Positions 8,521-16,736 of a DNA stretch of 64,000 nt are shown in pieces. The translations under genes were made by a program, and so were the position numbers. The notes beneath the pieces are model-generated. The model saw nothing but the letters and a program-made list of their open reading frames with translations, was not told the DNA's origin and did no database searches. The first letter of the stretch is position 1; each line of letters opens with the position of its first letter. The stretch spans positions 124,001 through 188,000 of the forward strand of contig CAVVZJ010000006.1 of assembly GCA_963752755.1 (NCBI GenBank), written 5' to 3'. The stretch is from CAVVZJ01 sp963752755 (GTDB lineage: Bacteria; Planctomycetota; Planctomycetia; Isosphaerales; Isosphaeraceae).

Positions 8521-10169
8521 TCAGCCCGGCGCGTCGCGGTAGTTCCACGGCATCCAGAACTGAGGATCGTTTGCCACCGCGTCGGCGTGCCGCTGCAACT
8601 CGGTCAGGTAGTCGAACGGGTTGGCCTGGTTCAGCTGGCAGGTGTAGATCAGGCTCATGTACAGGTCGCCGACACGCGCGCCGTTCTGGGTCCTGTAGAA
8701 CAGCGCGTTCTTGCGGTGCAAAATCGCCTTCTTCAGGGCCCGCTCGCACACGTTGTTGTCCAGCGGAGCACCGGCCTGACGCAGGAACAGCGTCAGCTCC
8801 TCCCAGTGTTTGAGCATGTAGCCGATCGCGTCGCCGAGGGCCGAATTGGGCTCGACCCGCTTCTCCTCCAGTTGCTCCGTCAGCCAATCGTGCAGCGCCT
8901 CCATTGTCGGCCCGCTCGCTTCCTGATGAAACTGCAGACGGGCCTCGGGCGAGAGTCCACGCTGCCGCGCCGCGGCGTCGTTGCGATAGACCACCGCCAG
9001 CGTTTCGAGGAGGTGGCCGCACGGCTCGGGAAAGCGATCGTAGACATCGACGAACCGCCGCCGGGCATGGGCCAGGCAGTTCGCCAGGATCGTCTGCAGC
9101 TCGCCCGGCAGGTTGCGCGAAAGGGCATCGCACATCTGGATCGGCGGCGGCAACTGCGCGGCGCGATGCTTGAGGACCAGGGCCAGATTCTCGCCCGCGT
9201 GCCGGCGGCCGCTGAAGAACAGCGCCACCTTCCGGCCGTCGCTCAGCGCAACCACGCCCGAGGTGTACAGGCCGGTGCGCTCCTCGGAGCCGCTGGCGTC
9301 TCCCGCGGCGCCGGCCAGGGCCTCTTGCCGGGCGCGTTCTCCCATCAGCTCCAGGATCTTGACCGTGGTGTCGTCGTTGTACAGAACCTCCCCCTGCGCC
9401 GCCTGCCGGATCAACTCCGCAAACGCCGGAGCCAGGCTCACCGCCATCGCCTGGACGATGTCCCACTGGGTCGAGGCCGGCAGCGGGACGCCCAGATCCC
9501 CCTGCAGGCCATCGAGGCGGTTGAACGGGAGTCCGCTGCCGTATTTCAGCAGTCCGATCATGCTCCCGGCCGTGGCCTCGTACTTCTGATCGCCGGCCTC
9601 CTCGGGCGCCGCCGCGGTGAAGATCTGGCCGCACAGATGGCAGCGCAGCTTTTGCAACTGGTAGACCTTCGCGGCCAGGGGGGGCTGCCCGGTGATCCGC
9701 ACCAGCACGCCCGGAGCCTTCTCGTAGACGGTGCCCTGACCGCAGGCTGGACACGCGTCGCCCGCGCGGAGTGACGGGTGCCGAACGTCGATCCGGTTGG
9801 CACCCCGGTAAGCCTCGGCGCCGTTGCGCCCGTGACCCTTGGAGGCCGCCGCGTCCACTTCGCCAGCGTTCCCGTCGTCGCCAGCCAAGGCGGTCTCCGC
9901 CACGGCGTCCGCCGGCAAGCGCCAGCGGGCTTCCTGGCCTTCTGCCCCACCACGGCTTCGGTCTTCTCCGTGCGCGACCCGAAGAACAGCTGGCGGAGCC
10001 GGCGGATCGACGTATTCTTGTCTTCCACCAGATCGGACACATAGGCGTACGACTCGAAGACCGCTCGGACCAGCGCGGCGTCCTTCTCGTCGAGCGACTG
10101 CTCGACGCGGCGCAGCACCTCCTCCAGGCGCGTGCTGTCCACTTCGACGAACTCCGGTGCGTTTCGCAT
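8521..10169 (-). CDS. tnpC: IS66 transposase TnpC (one frameshift)
   Basis: This is the DDE transposase of the element. The N-terminus (from ATG 10169) contains the leucine-rich segment and the IS66 motif RRLRQLFFGSRTEKTE. A frameshift follows near 9930. The second frame then has the zinc-finger region (CPACGQGTVYEKAPG; LRCHLCGQIF), the catalytic core with YNDDTTVKILELM and MCDALSRNL, and the C-terminal DNNVCERALKKAILHRKNAL with the final catalytic acid, ending MPWNYRDAPG. Residue content is complete across the frameshift, so the indel may be a sequencing artefact. It lies downstream of tnpB in the usual A-B-C order. Confidence 0.9.
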
Positions 10170-10290
10170 CCCGGCTACCGGCAGAAAGGACCGGCATCAC
10201 CGGCCGATTCCCCGCGACCGGCGTGGCCTCGCATCCGGGCTCCAGTGGAGCAAGGCCGCCGCCATTCCGCAAGAGAGCATCACGACCGGG

Positions 10291-10658
10291 TCACGCCAGC
10301 GGACCGACCGGCCGCCAGTCGGCCGCCGCGCCGGTTCGCGTCGGGTTGCCGGCCGAAAGCAAGACCGCCAGCTGATGCGCGGCCAGGCGCTGCGCCCCCC
10401 TTCCGCATCGGCGGCCGAGGGCCACCACGGGAAGCGGCCCTGGGAGAGCCGCTTGTGGCAAAGCCAGAACCCCTGGCCATCGTACATGAGCAGCTTCAGC
10501 GCCGTCGCCTTGCGATTGCGGAAGACGAAGACCGCGCCGACGAACGGGTCGTGCTCGAGGGTCTCCTGGCAGAGCCGCGCCAGGCCGTCGATCCCCCGCC
10601 GAAAATCGGCCGGCTCGACCGCGACCAGGATCTTCATCTGGGGCGTGATCTGGAGCAT
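10291..10658 (-). CDS. tnpB: IS66 accessory protein TnpB (one frameshift)
   Basis: The start at 10658 gives MLQITPQMKILVAVEPADFR, then RRGIDGLARLCQETLEHDPF and FVFRNRKATALKLLMYDGQG, the hallmark of the IS66 Orf2 family (PF05717). The expected C-terminal AHQLAVLLSAGNPTRTGAAA is present in a neighbouring frame and ends at TGA 10291, so one indel lies near 10390. The span is 368 bases, not a multiple of three, consistent with a single-base change. The start overlaps the tnpA stop. Confidence 0.85.
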
Positions 10659-11050
10659 CACGGAGCGTTCCAGAAGCTGCGCGACAGCGCCTCGACCTCG
10701 GCCGCGTCGTAGCCGACCAGTTGCACGCGCATGGTGGCGCCGGCCCCGTTGTCCAGCTCGAAGTGACACTGCTTGCCGACCAGGACCGGCGGGGGCAGTT
10801 CGACGAAGGCAGTGCCGCTCGACTGCGTTGGGGCGGCGGCTGCCTCAGCCCGCTTCTTCAAGCTGTAGTAGTCGAGGCCGAGCACCGCGGACGTGCCACT
10901 GATCCCATGGGTCTTGGCCAGCCGGACGGCCATCGCCCAAAGCGGCAGCGGGATCCGGGCGCCCGGCTTCCGCTGCGTCCGCCACGCCTGAAACCGACTC
11001 CGCCCACGCACCAGATCGGGCGGTAGCTGCTCACGCTTCTTCGTGCCCAT
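10658..11050 (-). CDS. tnpA: IS66 accessory protein TnpA
   Basis: From ATG 11050 the 130-residue product begins MGTKKREQLPPDLVRGRSRF and has a helix-turn-helix-like region (LWAMAVRLAKTHGISGTSAV, LGLDYYSLKKRAE), followed by the conserved tail with FVELPPP and VEALSRSFWNAP. TnpA proteins of IS66 elements are needed for transposition, probably through DNA binding. It is the first gene of the element and overlaps tnpB by one base at 10658. It is intact. Confidence 0.85.
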   Translation of the reverse strand: MGTKKREQLPPDLVRGRSRFQAWRTQRKPGARIPLPLWAMAVRLAKTHGISGTSAVLGLDYYSLKKRAEAAAAPTQSSGTAFVELPPPVLVGKQCHFELDNGAGATMRVQLVGYDAAEVEALSRSFWNAP

Positions 11051-11126
11051 CGCGGTCCTCCAGTACGAGGACCGCCAGCGTAGCGGATCAGCCAAACGGA
11101 TTCATGCAGCCTTGCCGGAAGGACAC

Positions 11127-11879
11127 GCTCAACGCTCCGTCCGCGACGCTCAACGGCGGACCGAGGAAGCCGAACGCTGGCGAGGCGATCGCCAGCGGCT
11201 CGAAGCGGCGGAGCGGGATTTCCTCGCCTATTTCGATCGGGTCGAGGCGCTGGCTCGAGAGACGTTGACGGCGGCCGGGTATCACCAGCACCATCGGGGC
11301 GAGTGGAGGCGGAGAAGGATCATGAACGAAGCGAAGTCAACCGACCACGCTATCCTCCCCGGGGATGAGGGGCCAATCCGTGTCCCCGAGCGTGGGAAGG
11401 AGACGCGAGCCGTCCTCGAACGGGCTCAGGAGGGTGATCGGGGGTGCCTCCCGATTCTCCGGGAATTGCTCGACGACTCCGAACGCGGGCCGGCCGTCGT
11501 CGATCGGTTCGGCTCTCCAGCCTCCTGGCTACGCAGCCATCTCGTCAGCACGGCCGCCGGCAAGAATCTGGCCGCCAGCGAATCCATGAACCGGAAACTC
11601 GCCCAAGTTCAGGCGGAGTTGGAGGGGCCGGACCCCTCGCCCATCGAACGCCTCCTAGCCGAGCGGGCGGCTCTATGTTGGTTCCAGGTCCATCGCTACG
11701 AGGCGATGTACGTCTCCGCTGGCGAGCGGAGCCTACGGCTGGCCGACTTCGAGCAAAAGCTCATCGACCGGTCGCACAAGCGGTTCCTCTCCGCCTTGAA
11801 GACGCTGGCGGCGGTGCGGAAGCTCGGGCCGGCGATCCAGGTCAACGTGATGAATCAGGTCAATGTCTCCCCCGAGTGA
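11127..11879 (+). pseudogene. 3' part of the gene split by IS66
   Basis: Continues the frame opened at 7579. Across one target duplication the product reads ...GALAAQ, then RSVRDAQRRTEEAERWRGDR, a charged coiled-coil region, and GYHQHHRGEWRRRR. A second domain follows, starting MNEAKSTDHAILPGDEGPIR (ATG 11322), with FGSPASWLRSHLVSTAAGKN and a helical end finishing QVNVMNQVNVSPE. The two domains may be two coupled genes that read through in frame here. No function is known. The second part often sits near DUF5681-like genes in mobile regions. Gene context and the helical character suggest element cargo. Confidence 0.55.
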
Positions 11880-11946
11880 CTGGCGGCTCTGGTGAGCCTG
11901 TGGGATTCCGATAAGGCTCGACCATCGATGCGGTCAAAGGACCCCG

Positions 11947-12180
11947 TCAACTTTTCGGGGAAGAGGCGGCCTTGACCATCGCGACGATCCCGGCTCGGAC
12001 CGCCTCGGGCAAGTCGTGCCACGCCTCGATAATCGCGGCCAGGGCTGGGTCATCGGGCCGCGAGTGGGTAGCATTTTGGGTAGCACTCTGGGGACGGATC
12101 GGGTCGGAAACTGACGGATGCTGGCGTGATTCTGTCCCGACCTTGGACGATCCGACTCGACGCAAACTCTTGCCAGACAC
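11947..12180 (-). pseudogene. Probable integrase C-terminal remnant next to tRNA-Arg
   Basis: A 77-codon frame whose last 36 residues read RPDDPALAAIIEAWHDLPEA then VRAGIVAMVKAASSPKS. That tail resembles the extreme C-terminus of planctomycete phage-type integrases. Only the tail remains. It lies 36 bases beyond the 3' end of a tRNA-Arg gene, where integrases of genomic islands usually reside. The catalytic domain is absent. The identification rests on tail similarity recalled from the family and on position, so it is tentative. Confidence 0.35.
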
Positions 12181-12215
12181 GGGGTTTGTCGTCTCTTGTC
12201 GCGAACTGTCGTCAG

Positions 12216-12289
12216 TACGCCCGACAGGATTCGAACCTGTGACCTGCGGTTTAGGAAACCGCCGCTCTATCCACCTGAGCTACGGGCGC
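12216..12289 (-). tRNA. tRNA-Arg (anticodon CCT)
   Basis: Read on the minus strand, the 7-bp acceptor stem pairs GCGCCCG with CGGGCGT. The D arm is GCTCAGGTGGATAGAGC, the anticodon stem GCGGT/ACCGC holds loop TTCCTAA (anticodon CCT), and the T arm carries GTTCGAATCC. CCA is not encoded. An integrase-like tail lies next to its 3' end, so the gene is a plausible attachment site. Confidence 0.93.
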
Positions 12290-12355
12290 ATAGACTACAA
12301 ATGATTACTGAGTGTAGCGCAAAGGAGGTTAAGCTTTTTCCGCTAGAATCGCTGC

Positions 12356-13369
12356 ATGAAACCCAGCGACATCTTGCCCCGTTGTTGGAGAGAATGGCGG
12401 AGGCTCCGGGCGGTGCAGTTGAAGCAAGGGATCTGGTATCAACGTGACATTGCTGAGGCCCTTGGTGTTTCTGAGGTCACTGTGAGCCGGTTGGCCCGCG
12501 TTCGTGATAGTGGCATCGAGGTCCTCTTGAATCATCCGGCTCCCGGACATCCCGCAGAGTTTTCCCCAGCGCAGCGGGCCTTGATTCCGGAATTCCTCGG
12601 GTACGGGCTGGAGACATACGGGTTTCGAGGTCAGGTCTGAACCTGCGCCCGGGTCGCGAATGTGATCGAACAGGAATTCGGGGGCACTTATCATAAGGGC
12701 CACGTTGCTCGCCTCCTCAAGCCGTTGCACTGATCACCGCAAACGCCGATCCGAAAGCCATCCAGCGGGAAGAAGGTGCGATCGAACGCTGGCGTTCCGC
12801 AGTCTGGCCCGAGCTACTGAAGCCGGCTCAGAAAGAGCACCGGGGGCTGGTTTTTGTGGACGAATCCGAGTTCTACCTCCTGCCGAGAGTGGTCAATAAC
12901 TATGCTTCCGCAGGGCGAACCCGGTCCTTCGGGAGCGACTGACGCGCGATCACCTATCGGGCATGGCCGGCATGACGCCGGAGGGTAAGCTCGATAGCCG
13001 GGCGAGGTAGGAGTCGCTGAACGGGTGGCACAGCATCGAATTCCTCGTGTTTCTGGGACGCGTGGCCGGGAGGCGACTTGCTGCTGATCTGGAATGTCTC
13101 CCCGATCCACCGCCGATCCGAGGTCACGCAGTTCCTCTCGGAGACGCACGCCGCAGTCCGGTTGGAGACCCGGCCGGGCTATACCCCGATCTCAACCCGT
13201 GGGACGAAGGAAGCTGGACTCATCTCAAACACGTGGAGATGAGGGGCCTCGTCGATCGGGACATGGAGGAGTTGCACGAGCAGTTCCACCTCACCATTGG
13301 ACGTGCTCGCCGCAAGCCTCAGCTGACCGTTTTTTCTTTGCTCAAGCAGGCTTGAACCTCAAGGTTTAA
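12356..13369 (+). pseudogene. Degenerate IS630-family transposase
   Basis: The N-terminal HTH is readable (MKPSDILPRCWREWRRLRAV, DIAEALGVSEVTVSRLARVR). After 12640 the homology jumps among frames: a segment near 12830 has HRGLVFVDESEFYLLPRVVN with the DDE aspartate, and the C-terminal end near 13190-13340 reads DLNPWDEGSWTHLKHVEMRG and EELHEQFHLTIGRARRKPQL. At least three frameshifts and internal stops make it non-functional. No clear terminal repeats were found. It lies just downstream of tRNA-Arg on the opposite strand. Confidence 0.75.
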
Positions 13370-13696
13370 CCTCGTTTACAAGACGATCAGTAGGAATCTG
13401 CTGTTTGCGGCCTCAGTTCTCTGATTCGATTTCGCTAGTGGTCCTTCTAATACAATTGATGATACGAAGAGGGAACGTCGAACCCCAGAAACATAGTAAG
13501 GAGTTGCGATACGGAACGCAAGTGGTCTCCCTGTGCTGGTTCAGCGTGAATTGGAATTCTTGCCGGTTGGTGTAAGCGAGGGGTCGGAACCTCCTGTCCC
13601 GGATTTCGCGGCCTCGTGCCGCGAGGGTTTGACGCTTGGATGCCAATCCCGGAGCCTTCCAGGGCGGGAGCGAGCACGGGACCAGACGTTTCCGAC
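13370..13696. other. Intergenic stretch without a supported gene
   Basis: This stretch lies between the IS630 remnant and the left end of the IS3 element and is moderately AT-rich at first. No coding or RNA feature was supported. Short open frames on both strands show no protein character. Confidence 0.4.
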
Positions 13697-13801
13697 TGGT
13701 CCCGGCTCCGGTCTTGGCCCCTGGGGCGACGCTCGGGGTGCTCCCCAGCAGAGCCCTATCCTCCGCCCAGGCTATCCCCGATTGTCGTCGCACCACGACG
13801 C

Positions 13802-14719
13802 TCACGCAACCTCCCGCGACGCCCGACGCAGGCGACGGCGGGTTTCCCGCGCCTCCTCCAGCTTGCGATCCCGCTCGGCGAAGATCGTCGCGTCCAGACC
13901 GGCGAGCTTGTCCATCGGCGTCACATAGCCCAACGCGCTATGCAAACGCACGGTGTTATAGTAATCAACATACGACGAAATCAGACGCCGGGCCTCCTCC
14001 CGCGAACCGGGCGCCGCGGGACGAACGCATTCCCGCTTCAAGCGGCCGTGCCAACGTTCCAGCTTGCCGTTGGATTGGGGGTCGTACGGACTGGTCCGCA
14101 CGTGCGTGATCCCCGCCACGCGGATGAATTCCTTGAAGTCCCGCGCGATGAACTGCGGGCCGTTGTCGCTGATGATCCGCGGCTTCTTGTCCGGGTAGCG
14201 TTCCAGGCCGCGCTGCACGATCGTCTCCACGTCGCGTTCGGTCATCGATTCGCGGATCTCCCAGTGCACGATCGCCCGGCTGAAGCCGTCGAGCACGCTG
14301 GTGAGGTAATCGAAGGTGCCGCCGACGTTGATGTACGAAACATCCCCATGCCAGTGCTCGTGGGCCGCCAGTGGCTGCACGAAGCCCGTCCCCTTCTTCG
14401 ACGGTGAGAACGACCGCCGGTCGAGCCGGCCCGCGGCTTTGAGCACCCGATAGACGCTCGCCGGGCTGGTCGCCACCACGTCGTCGTCGAGCATCATGAA
14501 GGTCAACCGGCGATAGCCTTCCAGGGGATGCCGCTCGTGGTAGTCGAGGCTGGCCTGCTTCTCCCAGTCGTGCAGCCACCAGTCGCGGGGCACTTTGCCG
14601 TTGTGCTCGTTGACCTTGCCGTAGCGATGTTTCCAATCGTGGAACTTGCTGGTGCCCAGGCCGAGCCAGCCCAGCAGCCGCCGGGCGGGCAACTCGGTGC
14701 GTTCGGTCCAGCGGTTCAC
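13802..14719 (-). CDS. IS3 transposase OrfB (DDE integrase core)
   Basis: Carries the N-terminal HTH_21 region (SLDYHERHPLEGYRRLTFMM) and an rve integrase core. The DDE residues are in HEHWHGDVSYINVGGTFDY (first D), RIISDNGPQFIARDFKEF (second D) and PYDPQSNGKLERWHGRLKRE (E). It is intact. The frame is open upstream of 14719 in the -1 frame relative to orfA (FVNRWTERTELPARRL), so it is probably made mainly as an OrfAB fusion by ribosomal frameshifting at 14784-14791. A GTG at 14719 is only a formal start. Confidence 0.9.
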   Translation of the reverse strand: MNRWTERTELPARRLLGWLGLGTSKFHDWKHRYGKVNEHNGKVPRDWWLHDWEKQASLDYHERHPLEGYRRLTFMMLDDDVVATSPASVYRVLKAAGRLDRRSFSPSKKGTGFVQPLAAHEHWHGDVSYINVGGTFDYLTSVLDGFSRAIVHWEIRESMTERDVETIVQRGLERYPDKKPRIISDNGPQFIARDFKEFIRVAGITHVRTSPYDPQSNGKLERWHGRLKRECVRPAAPGSREEARRLISSYVDYYNTVRLHSALGYVTPMDKLAGLDATIFAERDRKLEEARETRRRLRRASREVA

Positions 14720-15084
14720 GAAATCGACGATCTGGTCGCGGGTGTCATGGGGAACCCAGGCTCCATTCCGGGTTCCCCAAGTTCTTTTTTTAGTTTGACA
14801 TGTTCCTCCATGAGTTCCGCGATGACCTCGTTCTTCTGAACGAGCTTGGACTGGAGGTGCTCGATCTTGCGGTCCTTGAGCGGCTCGACGCGCGGGGGCC
14901 GTCCGGGTCCGTGCTGGAACGCCTTGGCGGCCTGGTCGAGGACGAGCTTGATCCAGTTGTGGATTTGGCTGGGCTGGAGGCCGAATTCATCGGCCAGGTC
15001 GGAGATCGGCTCCTTGCCGATGAGGTGGCGTCGAACGATCTGGGCCTTCTGATCGGGAGTGAAGTGCCTGCGGGTCTGACTCAT
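14716..15084 (-). CDS. IS3 OrfA (HTH protein)
   Basis: A 122-residue protein with the transposase_8 HTH: RRHFTPDQKAQIVRRHLIGK, then EPISDLADEFGLQPSQIHNW, followed by a leucine-zipper-like helix (IEHLQSKLVQKNEVIAELME) for multimerisation. The 3' end overlaps orfB and contains the A7G slippery heptamer. OrfA normally binds the terminal repeats and represses or tunes transposition. The gene is intact. Confidence 0.9.
   Translation of the reverse strand: MSQTRRHFTPDQKAQIVRRHLIGKEPISDLADEFGLQPSQIHNWIKLVLDQAAKAFQHGPGRPPRVEPLKDRKIEHLQSKLVQKNEVIAELMEEHVKLKKELGEPGMEPGFPMTPATRSSIS
14784..14791 (-). other. A7G slippery site for programmed -1 frameshift
   Basis: On the minus strand seven A residues are followed by G (CTAAAAAAAGAAC), placed in orfA as AAA-AAA. 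A -1 slip continues as KKRTWGTRNGAWVPH into the orfB frame with no stop before its HTH_21 region. This is the standard control for IS3 OrfAB production. Confidence 0.7.
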
Positions 15085-15205
15085 GGAAGGTGCCTCCGAT
15101 GGGGTCCATACTAACCCAACCGGCGGAGCGTTCCAGTTTCGGCTGAGGCACTACAGGTCCCGGTGACCTGTGGGCAGTGCCCTGTGGGTGCGATAATGAA
15201 TTCTC

Positions 15206-16726
15206 GTAAAGCCTCAGCCGAATCCAGTTGATCTTGCACTCGGCTGACCGCGTCGTTTTCCTGGAGGCATGGCACGGACGGACACGGACACGCTCGATTC
15301 GGCGGCCTTGCAGGCCCTGCTCGGGCCGCAGTTGACGGCCGAGCAAGCCGAACTGATCTACCAACAGGGTCAGGAGGCCGTCGTCTTCGCGCTGCTGAGC
15401 CTGGCGAAGCGACTGGCTGAGAAGCCCTCCACCAGTCCGACCGCACGCGATCCCTCGGCGCCCTCGGGGCAGACGCCACCGTACGCCAAGCCGACGAGCA
15501 AGGGGCGATCCAGGGGAAAGGGGCCAAGCCCGGGCATCCCGGCCATCGGCGCCCTGCGCCGCCGAACATCGACCGTCGCGAGGAGCATACGCTCACGACC
15601 TGCCCACAATGTCACGGGCCGGTGCGGCCCTGTCGCGGCGTGCGCACGCGGGTCATCGAGGACATCCCCGCCGACATCACCCCGGTGGTCACCGAGCACA
15701 CCATCCACCGGTACTGGTGCCCGCAGTGCCGCGATACCGTCGAGCCGGTGGTCACCGATGCCTTGCCGGGCTCGTCCATCGGGCTGCGGGTGGTGGCGCT
15801 GTCGGCCTGGCTGCACTACCTGCTGGGCGTCACGCTGTCGCAGATCGTCGACGTCTTCAACTTCCACCTGCACTTCAAGCTCTCCTCCGGCGGCCTGGTG
15901 CAGATGTGGCGACGACTCCGCGAGATCCTCCGGGCCTGGGACCTGGAGATCCAGTCCCAGGCGCTGGACAGCGCGGTGCTGCACGCGGACGAGACCGGCT
16001 GGCGGGTCGACGGCCGGTCGCACTGGCTGTGGTGTTTCACCACCGGGGACCTGACCTACTACATGATCGATCGCAGTCGCGGCTCGCCGGCGCTGAAGCG
16101 ATTCTTCAAGAAGGGGTTCGCCGGGGTCCTGGTGACCGACTTCTGGTCGGCCTACAACGCGGTCGTCTGCGCGCGGAAGCAGAAGTGCCTGCCCCATCTG
16201 CTGCGCGACCTGAAGCGGACCCAGCACTATCACAAGCCCGAGGGGGACTGGCCAGCGTTCCGGAAGCCGTTGAAGCGACTGATCCGGGATGCGCTGCGGC
16301 TGAGCAAGCGGCGACGCGAGTGGCCGGCAGAGCGGTTCGCGTCGCGGCGGCGACGCCTGCAGCAGCGATTGGACGAACTGCTGGCACAGCCGTGGGAGCA
16401 ACGGCACGCGCGACGGCTGGTGAAGCGACTTGAAGCGTCACCGAGTGGAGTTGTTCACGTTCCTGGACCATCCGGAGGTGCCCTCGGACAACAATCACGG
16501 CGAGCGGGAGATCCGCCCGGCGGTCCTGATCCGCAAGAACCGTTACGCCAATGGCAGCGAGGACGGTGCGGAGACGCAGGCGGTCCTCATGAGTGTCTTC
16601 CGCACACTCAAGCAGCGCGGTCACAACCCCATCTCCGCAGTCCTGGAGGCCGTGCGCGATTCACCTGCGAACCGGCCAGCTACCACCTCTGCCAGCGAAA
16701 TGCTCTGAACTCGGCTGAGCCTTTAC
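15206..16726 (+). mobile_element. Single-gene IS66-family element
   Basis: The ends GTAAAGCCTCAGCCGA (15206-15221) and TCGGCTGAGCCTTTAC (16711-16726) are inverted repeats with one mismatch. The perfect 8-bp target duplication GAATTCTC lies at 15198-15205 and 16727-16734. The 1521-bp element carries only a TnpC-type transposase, as in the ISBst12 subgroup of IS66. Its right duplication overlaps the first bases of the next element's duplication, so the two insertions abut. Confidence 0.93.
15269..16708 (+). CDS. IS66-family transposase (two frameshifts)
   Basis: The N-terminus (LTAEQAELIYQQGQEAVVFA) is the expected leucine-rich opening. After a frameshift near 15560 come the zinc-ribbon cysteines (TCPQCHGPVRPCRG; RYWCPQCRDTVEPVV) and the catalytic core (SAVLHADETGWRVDGRSHWL; GVLVTDFWSAYNAVVC). 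After a second frameshift near 16435 comes the C-terminal catalytic block HPEVPSDNNHGEREIRPAVL, ending ATTSASEML. All parts are present in order. The breaks may be assembly errors; otherwise the copy is dead. Confidence 0.85.
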
Positions 16727-16736
16727 GAATTCTCGA

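Larger units (their letters stand above)
7695..11126 (-). mobile_element. IS66-family element with passenger gene
   Basis: The element has the three IS66 genes tnpA, tnpB and tnpC on the minus strand plus a fourth gene near its left end. The ends are inverted: GTGTCCTTCCGGCA at 7695-7708 and TGCCGGAAGGACAC at 11113-11126. The 8-bp target duplication GCTCAACG is perfect at 7687-7694 and 11127-11134, matching the 8 bp usual for IS66. Total length is about 3.43 kb, longer than typical IS66 elements because of the passenger gene. The intact duplication argues for a recent insertion. tnpB and tnpC each read with a single frameshift. Confidence 0.95.
13697..15134 (-). mobile_element. IS3-family element (ends approximate)
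   Basis: Contains orfA and orfB on the minus strand in the -1 relationship typical of IS3. The right end is placed near the CGGAGCGTTCCA at 15123-15134 and the left end near TGGTCCCGGCTCCGG at 13697-13711, which are only imperfect inverted repeats. No convincing 3-4 bp target duplication was found, so the boundaries are approximate. Both genes and the slippery site are intact, so the element could be active. Confidence 0.7.
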
